Source: Bacillus sonorensis NBRC 101234 = KCTC 13918
GTDB lineage: Bacteria; Bacillota; Bacilli; Bacillales; Bacillaceae
Length of the DNA: 64,000 bases
Assembly: GCF_001592005.1 (NCBI RefSeq)
Contig: NZ_BCVZ01000018.1
Location: 29,469-93,468 of the forward strand
Direction: 5' to 3'
Position 1 is the stretch's first letter. The number at the start of each line of letters is the position of its first letter. Shown here piece after piece: positions 52,506 through 61,432 of the stretch. The position numbers were made by a program, and so were the translations under genes. The notes under the pieces were generated by a model that searched no databases, was not told the origin of the DNA, and worked only from the letters and a program-made list of their open reading frames with translations.

Positions 52506-53669
52506 ATGGATAACTTTACATATTGGAATCCCACAAAACTCATATTCGGCCGGGGCGAAGTCGAAAAGCTTGCAGACGAAGTGAAAAACTACGGCCGGAA
52601 TGTGCTGCTCGTATACGGAGGAGGCAGCATTAAACGAAACGGTTTATACGATCAAGTCGTCTCCATCCTCGAAAAAGCCGGGGTGAATGTTCATGAGCTG
52701 GCGGGCGTTGAGCCGAATCCCCGGGTTGCAACCGTGAATAAAGGTGCTGCCATTTGCAAAGAGAAGGGTATTGACTTCCTTTTGGCAGTCGGAGGCGGAA
52801 GCGTCATCGACTGTACAAAAGCGATCGCCGCAGGTGCAAAGTATGACGGAGACGCCTGGGATATCGTCACGAAAAAACATATCCCGACTGAGGCGCTGCC
52901 GTTTGGGACGGTATTGACATTGGCGGCGACAGGATCAGAAATGAATTCCGGGTCCGTTATTACAAATTGGGAAACCAATGAAAAATACGGATGGGGAAGC
53001 CCGCTGGTATTCCCTAAATTTTCGATCCTTGATCCGGTCAACACCTTCTCGGTTCCTAAAGACCATACGATCTACGGGATCGTTGACATGATGTCACACG
53101 TGTTTGAGCAATATTTTCACCATACGAAAAATACGCCGTATCAGGACCGGATGTGCGAATCCCTGTTAAAAACGGTCATTGAAACGGCTCCGAAACTGAT
53201 AGAAGATCTGGAAAACTACGAACTGCGGGAAACGATCCTCTATACGGGTACAATTGCGCTTAACGGGATGCTGTCAATGGGCGCCCGGGGAGACTGGGCG
53301 ACACATAACATCGAACACGCCGTTTCAGCGGTGTACGATATTCCGCATGCCGGAGGGCTCGCAATTCTCTTCCCGAACTGGATGAAACATACGCTGTCTG
53401 AAAATGTCGGCCGCTTTAAACAGCTCGCCGTGCGCGTCTTCGATATTGATGTTACGGGCAAAACAGATCGTGAAGTCGCTTTGGCGGGAATTGAAAAACT
53501 GTCTGAATTCTGGACCAGCCTGGGGGCGCCGAATCGCCTCGCAGATTACGACATCACGGATGAAAAGCTTGATGTGATTGCCGATAAAGCGATGGCAAAT
53601 GGCGAGTTTGGCCGTTTTAAAACATTGAATAAAGAAGATGTTGTGTCTATTTTGAAGGCTTCTTTGTAA
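52506..53669 (+). CDS. yugJ: Iron-dependent NAD(P)H butanol dehydrogenase YugJ
   Basis: A 387-residue group III (iron-dependent) alcohol dehydrogenase like BdhA/BdhB. Motifs: [12 protein letters not shown] (about 39-50), GGGSVID (coenzyme, about 95), and metal ligands in [11 protein letters not shown] and [10 protein letters not shown]. It probably reduces butanal or other aldehydes. B. subtilis has two neighbouring paralogues, yugJ and yugK; only one is present here, so assigning it to yugJ rather than yugK is a guess by length. ATG 52506 follows GGAGGAG; the extension to 52413 overlaps the promoter. Confidence 0.93.
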   Translation: MDNFTYWNPTKLIFGRGEVEKLADEVKNYGRNVLLVYGGGSIKRNGLYDQVVSILEKAGVNVHELAGVEPNPRVATVNKGAAICKEKGIDFLLAVGGGSVIDCTKAIAAGAKYDGDAWDIVTKKHIPTEALPFGTVLTLAATGSEMNSGSVITNWETNEKYGWGSPLVFPKFSILDPVNTFSVPKDHTIYGIVDMMSHVFEQYFHHTKNTPYQDRMCESLLKTVIETAPKLIEDLENYELRETILYTGTIALNGMLSMGARGDWATHNIEHAVSAVYDIPHAGGLAILFPNWMKHTLSENVGRFKQLAVRVFDIDVTGKTDREVALAGIEKLSEFWTSLGAPNRLADYDITDEKLDVIADKAMANGEFGRFKTLNKEDVVSILKASL

Positions 53670-53685
53670 AATGCCGGCAAACGGC

Positions 53686-53720
53686 TCGGGAAGGACGGTC
53701 CTTCCCGGCCTTTTTTTTAT
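53686..53720 (+). terminator. Terminator after yugJ
   Basis: Stem GGGAAGGA/TCCTTCCC with loop CGG, then a long T-tract. Confidence 0.92.
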
Positions 53721-53723
53721 ATG

Positions 53724-53738
53724 TTGTCAATTTGACAA
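53724..53738. promoter_or_regulatory. Palindrome upstream of pgi
   Basis: Perfect 15-base palindrome TTGTCAATTTGACAA, the right half of which contains TTGACA. It does not fit a regulator motif I know. Function unassigned. Confidence 0.35.
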
Positions 53739-53895
53739 AAATCTAATGTTCGCTGAGAAAATCCGATTTTTCCGCGTGTGTCGCCTGATCTGTACCTTTT
53801 TCATCACTTGATTTCACAGTGGAGTTCATATAAAGTGAAAAGGGAAGAGGCTGTCGCCGAAAATCGACATGTCAAAAGCCCCGGCTGCATATAAA

Positions 53896-53909
53896 TGAAA
53901 GCGCTGGCG
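53896..53909. promoter_or_regulatory. Near-cre sequence before pgi
   Basis: TGAAAGCGCTGGCG matches 12 of 14 cre positions and lies 39 bases before the pgi start. Confidence 0.3.
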
Positions 53910-53947
53910 GAATTTGAAGAAAACAGTGAGTACTGGAGGTTTATTAG

Positions 53948-55300
53948 ATGACGCATGTCCGTTTTGATTACTCAAGAGCATTGCCTTTCTTTAAAGAAAA
54001 AGAACTTACATATTTGCGTGATTTCGTAAAAGTAGCCCACCACAGCATTCATGAAAAAACAGGTGCTGGAAGCGATTATTTAGGCTGGGTCAACCTTCCG
54101 ACAGATTACGACAAGGACGAATTTGCGCGCATCAAAGCATGCGCCGAAAAAATTAAAAACGATTCCGACATTCTGCTCGTCGTTGGTATCGGCGGTTCAT
54201 ACCTCGGAGCCAGAGCTGCGATCGAAATGCTGAACCATTCATTCTACAACGTATTGCCGAAAGGAAAACGGAAGACGCCTCAGGTGATCTTCATCGGCAA
54301 TAATATCAGCTCTTCTTATATGAGAGACGTGATGGATCTTCTCGAAGACGCCGATTTCTCCATCAACGTCATTTCCAAATCAGGAACGACGACAGAGCCG
54401 GCGATTGCTTTCCGGATTTTCCGCAAGCTTCTTGAAGAAAAATACGGAAAAGAAGAAGCAAAACGCCGTATTTATGCAACGACTGATAAGGCCCGCGGCG
54501 CATTAAAAACACTCGCCAATGAAGAAGGCTATGAATCATTCGTCATTCCGGACGATGTCGGCGGGCGTTATTCCGTTCTGACAGCAGTTGGCTTGCTGCC
54601 GATCGCCGTAAGCGGAGCCGATATTGATGAAATGATGAAAGGCGCTGCAGACGCCAGCAAAGACTTCGCTTCCTCAGAGCTGGAAGACAATCAGGCTTAC
54701 CAATATGCAGCGGTCAGAAACATCCTTTACAACAAAGGCAAAACAATCGAGATGCTGATCAATTACGAGCCGGGCCTTCAGTACTTCGCTGAATGGTGGA
54801 AACAGCTGTTTGGCGAAAGCGAAGGAAAAGACGAAAAAGGAATTTATCCGTCTTCCGCCAACTTCTCCACCGACCTTCATTCTCTTGGACAATATGTGCA
54901 AGAAGGAAGAAGAGACTTGTTTGAAACGGTTGTAAACGTTGAAAACCCAAGACATGAGCTGACGATTGAAGAAGCGGAAAATGACCTGGACGGCTTGAAC
55001 TACCTTGCCGGCAAAACGGTCGATTTCGTCAATAAAAAAGCGTTCCAGGGCACGATGCTTGCACATACGGACGGAAATGTTCCGAACCTGATTGTGAACG
55101 TACCGGAAATGAACGCTTATACATTCGGATATCTCGTCTATTTCTTTGAAAAAGCCTGCGCGATGAGCGGATACCTGCTTGGCGTCAATCCATTTGACCA
55201 GCCTGGGGTAGAAGCATACAAAGTCAACATGTTCGCCCTTCTCGGCAAACCTGGCTTCGAAGAGAAAAAAGCCGAGCTTGAAAAGCGTTTGAATCAGTAA
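53948..55300 (+). CDS. pgi: Glucose-6-phosphate isomerase Pgi
   Basis: A 450-residue glycolytic isomerase interconverting glucose-6-phosphate and fructose-6-phosphate. Signature segments are [11 protein letters not shown] (about 75-85), [11 protein letters not shown] (phosphate binding, about 140-150) and the catalytic Glu in [13 protein letters not shown] (about 312-324). Start ATG follows TGGAGG. Confidence 0.97.
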   Translation: MTHVRFDYSRALPFFKEKELTYLRDFVKVAHHSIHEKTGAGSDYLGWVNLPTDYDKDEFARIKACAEKIKNDSDILLVVGIGGSYLGARAAIEMLNHSFYNVLPKGKRKTPQVIFIGNNISSSYMRDVMDLLEDADFSINVISKSGTTTEPAIAFRIFRKLLEEKYGKEEAKRRIYATTDKARGALKTLANEEGYESFVIPDDVGGRYSVLTAVGLLPIAVSGADIDEMMKGAADASKDFASSELEDNQAYQYAAVRNILYNKGKTIEMLINYEPGLQYFAEWWKQLFGESEGKDEKGIYPSSANFSTDLHSLGQYVQEGRRDLFETVVNVENPRHELTIEEAENDLDGLNYLAGKTVDFVNKKAFQGTMLAHTDGNVPNLIVNVPEMNAYTFGYLVYFFEKACAMSGYLLGVNPFDQPGVEAYKVNMFALLGKPGFEEKKAELEKRLNQ

Positions 55301-55303
55301 CAT

Positions 55304-55346
55304 AAAAACAGCCTCCTGTGCTTATCGTGCGGGAGGCTGTTTTTAT
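55304..55346 (+). terminator. Terminator after pgi
   Basis: Stem AAAAACAGCCTCC/GGGAGGCTGTTTTT with a 13-base loop. Confidence 0.93.
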
Positions 55347-55361
55347 GTTTCTTAGGAAGGA

Positions 55362-55910
55362 GGTATGTTCAGGTACAGCGGAACCTACTGGATGAGCCCT
55401 GCAAATTGATCTCTTTGATCCGCTTTCGCAGACAGGGACGCCCGCTACAGATTCATCGGTACTATCATCGTTCAGCCGATTATAGAAGAGAGCGTCTGGA
55501 AAACGGTAGGAGCTGCTTTGATCTTTATCATCGTTCTGTTGTTGATTGAATACTTGAAAATGAAATTCGATTTTTTGGAAAATGTGATTTCTGGAAAGGC
55601 TGTAGTGTTGGTCGAAAATGGAGCACTCAATCTGAAAAATCTTAAAAAGCACAGGATGACCGTTGATCAGCTGGAAATGAGGCTGAGAACGCAAGGCATC
55701 TCCAAAATGTTTGATGTGAAAAACGTAACGCTGGAATCAAACGGTCAAATCGGCTATGAATTAACAGATGAGGCAAAACCGCTAACCGTGGGTGAGTTCA
55801 AAAATTTGCTGAAGCTCCATACCTCAGCCAAAAGCGCATCCGCAGACGACAACCTGTTCAAAGAAATTTCCGAAGGCCACCCGGAAAGCCATGACAAGCA
55901 ATTGCAATGA
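55362..55910 (+). pseudogene. DUF421 (YetF-like) membrane protein remnant
   Basis: From about 55458 a frame reads GTIIVQPIIEESVWKT, a membrane helix, then the DUF421 cytoplasmic domain (GKAVVLVENGALN, MTVDQLEMRLRTQGI). A normal YetF-like protein starts with two more helices. Upstream there is a good AAGGAGG and ATG at 55366, but that frame stops after 14 codons, and a piece LISLI typical of the missing helix appears in another frame. The 5' part therefore looks frameshifted and eroded. Translation from the internal TTG at 55518 cannot be excluded. Confidence 0.6.
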
Positions 55911-55967
55911 AGATCCGCATGAATTTTTTCATACAGGACAGTCTAAAAAGCAAAAAGGAGTTTTTAC

Positions 55968-56372
55968 ATGATCAGCATCCCTTCCGACATAGAAAACCGT
56001 TCTTTTTCACTTTATCATTTGGAACAAACGCTGAAGCCGCTCGGTTACGTCATCAGCGGAGGCTGGGAGTATGACCGCGGCTTTTTTGATTATAAGCTCG
56101 ATGATTCTGACGGATATCTTTTCTTGCGTCTTCCATTTGAGGCTGAAGACGGGCAGCTTGATTCACAGAATGCAACGGTCAAATTGGGCCGGCCGTTTCT
56201 GCTCCGCCATGTCTACCAGGAAGCGCTCGACGATCATGTGATACAGGGAAACTTCCGGGCATCTTTTGACCAATTTGCAGAGCCGAAGGAAAAAGACGCC
56301 GATATTCCTGATGTGTATCAGGACCTGGGGCGTTCTACCGTAAAAGAGCTGGAAAAAGCACTCTTATTCTAA
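55968..56372 (+). CDS. yugN: YugN-family protein
   Basis: A 134-residue soluble protein of the YugN-like family (SLYHLEQTLKPLGYVISGGWEYDRG split here; RPFLLRHVYQEALDDH). Function unknown. Start ATG 55968 with AAAGGAG upstream. Its stop overlaps that of yugO by four bases on the opposite strand. Confidence 0.92.
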   Translation: MISIPSDIENRSFSLYHLEQTLKPLGYVISGGWEYDRGFFDYKLDDSDGYLFLRLPFEAEDGQLDSQNATVKLGRPFLLRHVYQEALDDHVIQGNFRASFDQFAEPKEKDADIPDVYQDLGRSTVKELEKALLF

Positions 56373-57352
56373 AACGACAGCAGCTTATCCGATTTCTTGA
56401 CCGTATAAGAAAAAGAAGGCGGCAGAATAGGGCCGTCTTTTTGCTGAACACCGACAATGAAAATATCGTCCTTCATAAAATGATGGACAACCTCTTTAAA
56501 AGTATTGCCCGCCATCCGTTCGGGAACGGGAATGGCGTGGATTTTCAAGTGAATGTCGGCTTCCTGAAAAATCGGCTCAGGAAGCTGACTTTTTATGAGA
56601 AAATGCTGGAGCATTGCCGTTTTCAAAAGCTCCGCCGTACTGATGATTTGATTGGCTCCTGCCCGCTCGGCATTTTTTCTTTGTTTTTCCGTTACGATTT
56701 CGACCACGCAATAAACGGAAGGATTGAGCCCTTTTACAGCAAGCAGTGTCAAGATCGACTGCATATCCGCGTCCGCTTCGTTTTTGTGCTGGTCGGCGGT
56801 GATAAACACGATCTCGGCCTCTTCAATGTTGGCTTTTTTTAAAACAGCATCATCTGCTGCATGTCCGCGGATGAAATGGATGTTTTCCATGAGGGGGCCC
56901 TCCCTTAATGTTTCGTCGATCAGCACGATCGTTTTGCTAGCATCGGCGGATTGCAATGTCCGCATCAATTTATTGGCTTTTTCATTCCAGCCGATCAAAA
57001 TCATATGGCCGCTGCCCCTATAATGCACCTTGCCTTCCGTATAGCTCTGCTGTTTGCTGAACGCGGCTGTTGCCATCGTCGCGAAATACGCCGTGACAAA
57101 TGCCGCTCCTAATAAAATAAGCAGCATGCCGACGGTTTTCCCCAAGGGAGTTTTCGGTACAAAATCGCCGTATCCGACCGTAGAAACCGTGATGAGCGCC
57201 CACCAGATTCCTTCAAAGACATTTGGAAATTGATCAGGCTCCACCAATGAAATCAGCTGACCGAACAACACGATCAATAAAAGAATGATGATTGCAACGC
57301 GAAGATATAACGGCCACCTGAGCCATGCGATAAACACGCGGTTTGATTTCAT
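56369..57352 (-). CDS. yugO: Potassium channel YugO
   Basis: A 327-residue two-helix potassium channel of the MthK type. The selectivity filter TVGYGD (about 57-62) lies between two helices (15-35 and 75-95), followed by a cytoplasmic RCK/TrkA-N domain (about 112-230, GHMILIGWNEKA and LIDETL) and a TrkA-C-like end. In B. subtilis YugO carries the potassium signals of biofilms and works with MstX. Its start overlaps the mstX stop. Confidence 0.95.
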   Translation of the reverse strand: MKSNRVFIAWLRWPLYLRVAIIILLLIVLFGQLISLVEPDQFPNVFEGIWWALITVSTVGYGDFVPKTPLGKTVGMLLILLGAAFVTAYFATMATAAFSKQQSYTEGKVHYRGSGHMILIGWNEKANKLMRTLQSADASKTIVLIDETLREGPLMENIHFIRGHAADDAVLKKANIEEAEIVFITADQHKNEADADMQSILTLLAVKGLNPSVYCVVEIVTEKQRKNAERAGANQIISTAELLKTAMLQHFLIKSQLPEPIFQEADIHLKIHAIPVPERMAGNTFKEVVHHFMKDDIFIVGVQQKDGPILPPSFSYTVKKSDKLLSF

Positions 57353-57603
57353 GCTTTTTCACCATCTTTCAAAAGAGAAAACGACAATATTTCTTTTATG
57401 ATCGCATTTAATTTTTGATTGATGCTTTCTTTCCCGTACTGCTCGATCGCATGCCTGATGATGTCAGCCGTTTCATCTTCATAGTCAATCAGCGGCTCGT
57501 CTTTTTCCGATTCGTTGTAAAGCAGAATGAATGCATCGAGTCCTTCATTCATTTTGTCTATTGCCGTGCTTAATTGTTCTTTTTCTTGATCTGTTACTTT
57601 CAC
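57349..57603 (-). CDS. mstX: Mistic-type protein MstX (short form)
   Basis: An 84-residue acidic helical protein matching the core of B. subtilis Mistic/MstX (EKEQLSTAIDKMNEGLDAF, LYNESEKDEPL). Mistic associates with the membrane without a signal sequence and is co-transcribed with yugO, where it affects biofilm formation. The B. subtilis protein is 110 residues; this form lacks the N-terminal 26. GTG start at 57603 after AGGTGG. It overlaps yugO by four bases. Confidence 0.93.
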   Translation of the reverse strand: MKVTDQEKEQLSTAIDKMNEGLDAFILLYNESEKDEPLIDYEDETADIIRHAIEQYGKESINQKLNAIIKEILSFSLLKDGEKA

Positions 57604-57799
57604 CGTGCCACCACCTGAATGAACTTTTTAAACAGTATGTCCCTCTTTTGCAAAAAATTTTCAGTGAATAACGATCCGCGCGTAACGGACAATAAATAGG
57701 AGTTCACTCTCCGAGTCCGTCTGATTTTTTAGACGTCCGGGCATATTGAATCTTGTCTTTCCATACACTTTTACAAAACGGGTGAAGGATGAGAGACGC

Positions 57800-58024
57800 A
57801 TGTCCTGTTTGACGAGACTCATCATGATTTTCATTGGCGGCCAGCTTATGGCCGGGGCGTCCGTTCAATTTATTTTTGATTTAAATGCCGTTCATCATTC
57901 TTCTGACGGGGTTTTTTGGAGGGAATTTTTCAAGGAGCTGATCATGAGGCCGCCTTTATATGTGATGATATCAGGGATGGTGTTTTTGTTTGTCGGGGTC
58001 TGTTTCCCGCGAAAAAGCAGGTGA
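57800..58024 (+). CDS. Small two-helix membrane protein
   Basis: A 74-residue protein with helices at about 6-24 and 53-70 and a Phe/Glu/Arg linker. ATG 57800 is preceded by AAGGA ten bases away. I do not recognise it. It lies between mstX and yugP. Confidence 0.6.
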   Translation: MSCLTRLIMIFIGGQLMAGASVQFIFDLNAVHHSSDGVFWREFFKELIMRPPLYVMISGMVFLFVGVCFPRKSR

Positions 58025-58114
58025 TGCACTTTTCTGTACAAAAGGGAATCCCTCACATAAAATATATAATAATAATATGATCAAACCATTTAACATAAGA
58101 GGGAAGATGATTGC

Positions 58115-58798
58115 ATGAGCATGATTTTTTACTTGTTGACATTTGCTGCATTAGGTTTGTCGATTTGGGCACAATTTAAAGTAAAGGGCAACTTTGAAAA
58201 ATATTCGAAAGTAGAGGCTTCAAGCGGGAAAACTGGAGCGGAAGTGGCCAGACAGATTCTCGATCGAAACGGCCTTTACGATGTACCGGTTGAGCCGGTA
58301 AGAGGAACCTTGACAGACCATTACGACCCGACAACACGCGTCGTGCGCTTATCTGAACCTGTATACTATGGCCGTTCGATCGCATCGGTATCCGTTGCGT
58401 CCCATGAGGTCGGACATGCCCTGCAGCATCAGGAATCATACGGCGCACTTGTTTTAAGACATAAAATCTTTCCGATCGCGAATTTTTCTTCAGGTGTGGC
58501 GCCCTTCTTGTTCCTTGGCGGCATGCTGCTCGGAAGCTTTAATCTGATCGGCCTCGGCATCATTTTGTTTTCAGCGGCCGTATTCTTTCAGCTCGTGACA
58601 TTGCCGGTTGAATTCAACGCAAGTTCAAGGGCAAAGAGGATCATCGTTTCAGAAGGGATGATCCGCAACACGGAAGAGCGAGGCGTAAGCAAGGTGCTTG
58701 ATGCCGCGGCCTTGACGTATGTCGCCGCAGCGCTTGTTTCATTGTTTGAATTGCTGCGCTTTGTGGCGATTTTCCTGTCCGGTCGTAATAATGATTAA
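58115..58798 (+). CDS. yugP: Membrane zinc metalloprotease family protein YugP
   Basis: A 227-residue membrane protein of the YugP (DUF2268-unrelated, neutral zinc metallopeptidase) family. The zinc site SHEVGHALQH (about 92-101) fits HExxH; three helices follow or flank it. Substrates are unknown. Start ATG 58115. Confidence 0.93.
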   Translation: MSMIFYLLTFAALGLSIWAQFKVKGNFEKYSKVEASSGKTGAEVARQILDRNGLYDVPVEPVRGTLTDHYDPTTRVVRLSEPVYYGRSIASVSVASHEVGHALQHQESYGALVLRHKIFPIANFSSGVAPFLFLGGMLLGSFNLIGLGIILFSAAVFFQLVTLPVEFNASSRAKRIIVSEGMIRNTEERGVSKVLDAAALTYVAAALVSLFELLRFVAIFLSGRNND

Positions 58799-58819
58799 CC
58801 TTTAGTCAGAGGAGGTGAC

Positions 58820-58849
58820 CCCTTACCATGTTTGGTAAGGGTTTTTTTT
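58820..58849 (+). terminator. Hairpin and T-tract overlapping the yugS start
   Basis: Perfect 8-bp stem CCCTTACC/GGTAAGGG with loop ATGTTT and eight T, an intrinsic terminator. The 3' arm contains AAGGG, the only ribosome site for yugS, and the T-tract runs into the yugS TTG codon. Confidence 0.85.
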
Positions 58850-58851
58850 GA
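58828..58851 (+). CDS. Possible seven-residue leader peptide coupled to yugS
   Basis: AGGAGGTGACC (58810-58820) precedes ATG 58828, located in the hairpin loop, opening MFGKGFF and stopping at TGA 58849-58851. The stop overlaps the yugS TTG start (TTGA). Translation of this peptide would melt the hairpin and hand ribosomes to yugS. Spacing of 12 bases from the site is long. Confidence 0.4.
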   Translation: MFGKGFF

Positions 58852-60137
58852 ATATCTTGAATATCATACTCGTCATGCTTTTAATTGCGGCCACAGCCTT
58901 TTTCGTCGTCGCCGAGTTTGCAATTGTTAAAATCCGCGGCACAAAAATCGATCAATTGGTGGAGACCGGGGATACGCGGGCGATTGCAGCCAAAAAGGTG
59001 ATTTCAAATCTTGATGAATATTTGTCAGCCTGCCAGCTTGGCATTACCATCACCGCTCTGGGGCTCGGCTGGCTCGGGGAATCGACGTTTGAGAGAATCA
59101 TTCACCCGCTATTTGCATACATCGGCGTTCCTGAAACCGTTTTAGGAATCGCATCGGTTGGGACGGCTTTTGTCGTGATTACGTTTTTGCATGTCGTGAT
59201 GGGAGAACTTGCGCCCAAAACGATTGCGATTCAAAAAGCGGAAGCCGTCAGTTTATGGACGGCAAAGCCATTGATTGTGTTTTATAAAATCATGTTTCCC
59301 TTCATTAAGTTATTAAACGGCTCAGCCCGGGCCCTGGCCAAGCTGTTCGGTTTTCATTCGGTGCGGGAGCATGAAGTGGTGATCAGTGAGGAAGAGCTGA
59401 GGCTCATGCTTTCTGAGAGCTTTAAAAAGGGAGAAATCAACCAGTCTGAATACAAGTACGTCAACAAGATCTTCGAATTTGACAACCGGCTGGCGAGAGA
59501 AATCATGGTGCCAAGGACGGAGATCGCGGTGATTTCTTCAGATGAGCCCATCAAAGATGCGATTGAAACCGTGATTAATGAACGCTATACGAGATATCCG
59601 GTAATTAAGGATGATAAAGACCATATTATCGGCATCATTAATAGCAAGGATTTATTTAAAGCGTACTTTCTTGATCAGTCAATTGAAATGTCCGAGCTCA
59701 TGAGGCCCGTCATCAGGGTGATTGAAAACATCCCCATCCAGGAGCTTTTGATCCGGATGCAAAAAGAACGCATCCATATGGCGATCCTTGTGGATGAATA
59801 TGGGGGGACTGCGGGCCTTGTAACCGTTGAAGACATTTTGGAAGAAATCGTCGGGGAAATCAGAGATGAATTTGATCAGGATGAAATGCCGCACATCATT
59901 AAAAAAGGCGAGAATCATTACATTATGGACGGCAAAGCGCTCATTGACGAGGTGAATGACCTGCTTCACATTGCGATCGACAATGAAGAAGTGGATACGA
60001 TCGCCGGCTGGCTCCTCACACAAAAAATGGAGCTGAAAAACGGCGATGTTTTTAAGACTGAAGGGTGCGAATTTAAAATTCTTGATGCGGAAGACCATCA
60101 TATTCGCTTTGTTGAAATCAAAAAAACAGATTTTTAA
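58848..60137 (+). CDS. yugS: CNNM/CBS-domain membrane protein YugS (CorC/hemolysin C-like)
   Basis: A 429-residue protein with a DUF21/CNNM membrane domain (about 1-190), a CBS pair (about 205-330; VPRTEI, VDEYGGTAGLVT) and a CorC-type C-terminal domain. Relatives export or sense Mg2+ or other divalent cations. The TTG start at 58848 is in the T-tract of an upstream hairpin; later TTG (58857) and ATG (58875) codons have no ribosome site. Confidence 0.92.
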   Translation: MNILNIILVMLLIAATAFFVVAEFAIVKIRGTKIDQLVETGDTRAIAAKKVISNLDEYLSACQLGITITALGLGWLGESTFERIIHPLFAYIGVPETVLGIASVGTAFVVITFLHVVMGELAPKTIAIQKAEAVSLWTAKPLIVFYKIMFPFIKLLNGSARALAKLFGFHSVREHEVVISEEELRLMLSESFKKGEINQSEYKYVNKIFEFDNRLAREIMVPRTEIAVISSDEPIKDAIETVINERYTRYPVIKDDKDHIIGIINSKDLFKAYFLDQSIEMSELMRPVIRVIENIPIQELLIRMQKERIHMAILVDEYGGTAGLVTVEDILEEIVGEIRDEFDQDEMPHIIKKGENHYIMDGKALIDEVNDLLHIAIDNEEVDTIAGWLLTQKMELKNGDVFKTEGCEFKILDAEDHHIRFVEIKKTDF

Positions 60138-60142
60138 ATGGG

Positions 60143-60178
60143 ATGACAGCTGCCGGGATGCCGCGGCTGTTTTTTTTA
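60143..60178 (+). terminator. Terminator after yugS
   Basis: Stem ACAGCTGCCG/CGCGGCTGT with loop GGATGC and eight T. Confidence 0.9.
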
Positions 60179-60325
60179 GTTCTATAGCCATTGGTTATTT
60201 CTAAATGATGGGGAATGTCTGAAAGATAAGAATATGTATCCATGAGATTTCATGACTTTTTACGAATGTGCCCTTGTCCATTCTTTTTTATAATAGCATG
60301 TGTACATAAGAGGAGGTTAACACAC

Positions 60326-61111
60326 GTGAACAGACATCATTCGATCAGATCTTTCCTGCTGGCCGGCTTCACATGCGTCATGCTTTTTGCGCTTCCGCTG
60401 ACGGCTCTTGGCGCTTCTTCATCAACCCCGTCCGATAAAATGTATATTAAAAACAATAAATATTACATATTCAACAATGTATGGGGAGCTGATCAAGTCA
60501 GCGGCTGGTGGCAGTCCATCTATCACAACAGCGATTCTGATTTAGGCTGGGTATGGAATTGGCCAAGCAGCACCAGCTCGGTCAAGGCTTATCCGTCAAT
60601 CGTGAGCGGCTGGCACTGGACTGAAGGCTATACGCCGGGAAGCGGCTTTCCGACCCGTTTGTCAGAGCAAAAGAATATTATGGCAAACGTCAGCTATTCA
60701 ATCAGCGCGAGCGGAACGTATAATGCCGCATATGACATTTGGCTGCACAAAACAAATAAAGCAAGCTGGGACTCGGCTCCGACAGATGAAATCATGATTT
60801 GGCTTAACAATACCAATGCCGGCCCGCTTGGTTCATATGTGCAAACCGTCTCGATCGGCGGCCATAAATGGAAGGTGCACAAAGGCTATGTTGATGCAGG
60901 AAACGGAAAAGGCTGGAATGTTTATTCTTTTGTCAGAACGTCAAATACTCAAAGTGCAAGCTTAAACATCCGCCATTTCACAAACTATCTGTCAAATCAA
61001 AAGAAATGGCTTGATAAATCCAAGTATGTAAGCAGCGTGGAATTCGGCACAGAGGTGTTCGGAGGCACGGGGCAAATCAATATTTCCAATTGGGATGTGA
61101 ATGTCCGTTGA
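60326..61111 (+). CDS. Secreted GH12 endoglucanase/xyloglucanase
   Basis: A 261-residue exported glycoside hydrolase of family 12. The signal peptide spans about 1-30 (ends LTALGA). The nucleophile Glu sits in DEIMIWLN (about residue 155) and the acid/base Glu in VEFGTEVFGG (about 243). Length and sequence fit the known B. licheniformis xyloglucan-active GH12 enzyme. GTG 60326 is nine bases after AGGAGG; upstream in-frame extension to 60242 is not signal-like. The gene stands where B. subtilis has the 5' part of yugT. Confidence 0.93.
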   Translation: MNRHHSIRSFLLAGFTCVMLFALPLTALGASSSTPSDKMYIKNNKYYIFNNVWGADQVSGWWQSIYHNSDSDLGWVWNWPSSTSSVKAYPSIVSGWHWTEGYTPGSGFPTRLSEQKNIMANVSYSISASGTYNAAYDIWLHKTNKASWDSAPTDEIMIWLNNTNAGPLGSYVQTVSIGGHKWKVHKGYVDAGNGKGWNVYSFVRTSNTQSASLNIRHFTNYLSNQKKWLDKSKYVSSVEFGTEVFGGTGQINISNWDVNVR

Positions 61112-61129
61112 TTTTCAATCACCGCACTT

Positions 61130-61390
61130 TTCAAAAGGGCGGTTATCGCTGGAGCGTATGAGCTGATTCTTCCGGAGGATCCGCAAATTTTCGCCTATTT
61201 GCGCAAGCTTGGCACCGAGACCGCGGTCGTCATGGTGAATCTCAGTCCGCATTCGGCATTCTACCGGCATCCCGCTTATCCCTTATCAAGTGCCGGGCTG
61301 CTAACCCCAGCAACAGCTGACTTCCTTGATGATGCAGCCTTATGAAGCACCCGTTTACCTATTTTCCAAACAGGAGATCAACAACTTATA
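61130..61390 (+). pseudogene. yugT: C-terminal remnant of an alpha-glucosidase (yugT)
   Basis: Directly behind the GH12 gene one frame reads AVIAGAYELILPEDPQIFAY and on to LLTPATADFL, the last domain of GH13 oligo-1,6-glucosidases. After a one-base frame change it ends MQPYEAPVYLFSK, the usual C-terminus. About the last 80 of some 550 residues remain, without start or catalytic part. B. subtilis has yugT, such a glucosidase, between yugS and yugU, exactly here. Confidence 0.8.
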
Positions 61391-61432
61391 GCGAATTGAA
61401 GAAATGGCAGCTAAAGAAAGGAGCAGATTCAG

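Noticed and set aside
54674..55303. Long open frame antisense to pgi
   Set aside because: It mirrors the codon pattern of pgi, has no ribosome site and no recognisable motif.
61121..61143. Inverted repeat ACCGCACTTTTCAAAAGGGCGGT after the GH12 gene as terminator
   Set aside because: The arms pair but there is no T-tract, and the right arm is part of the yugT remnant; left unassigned.
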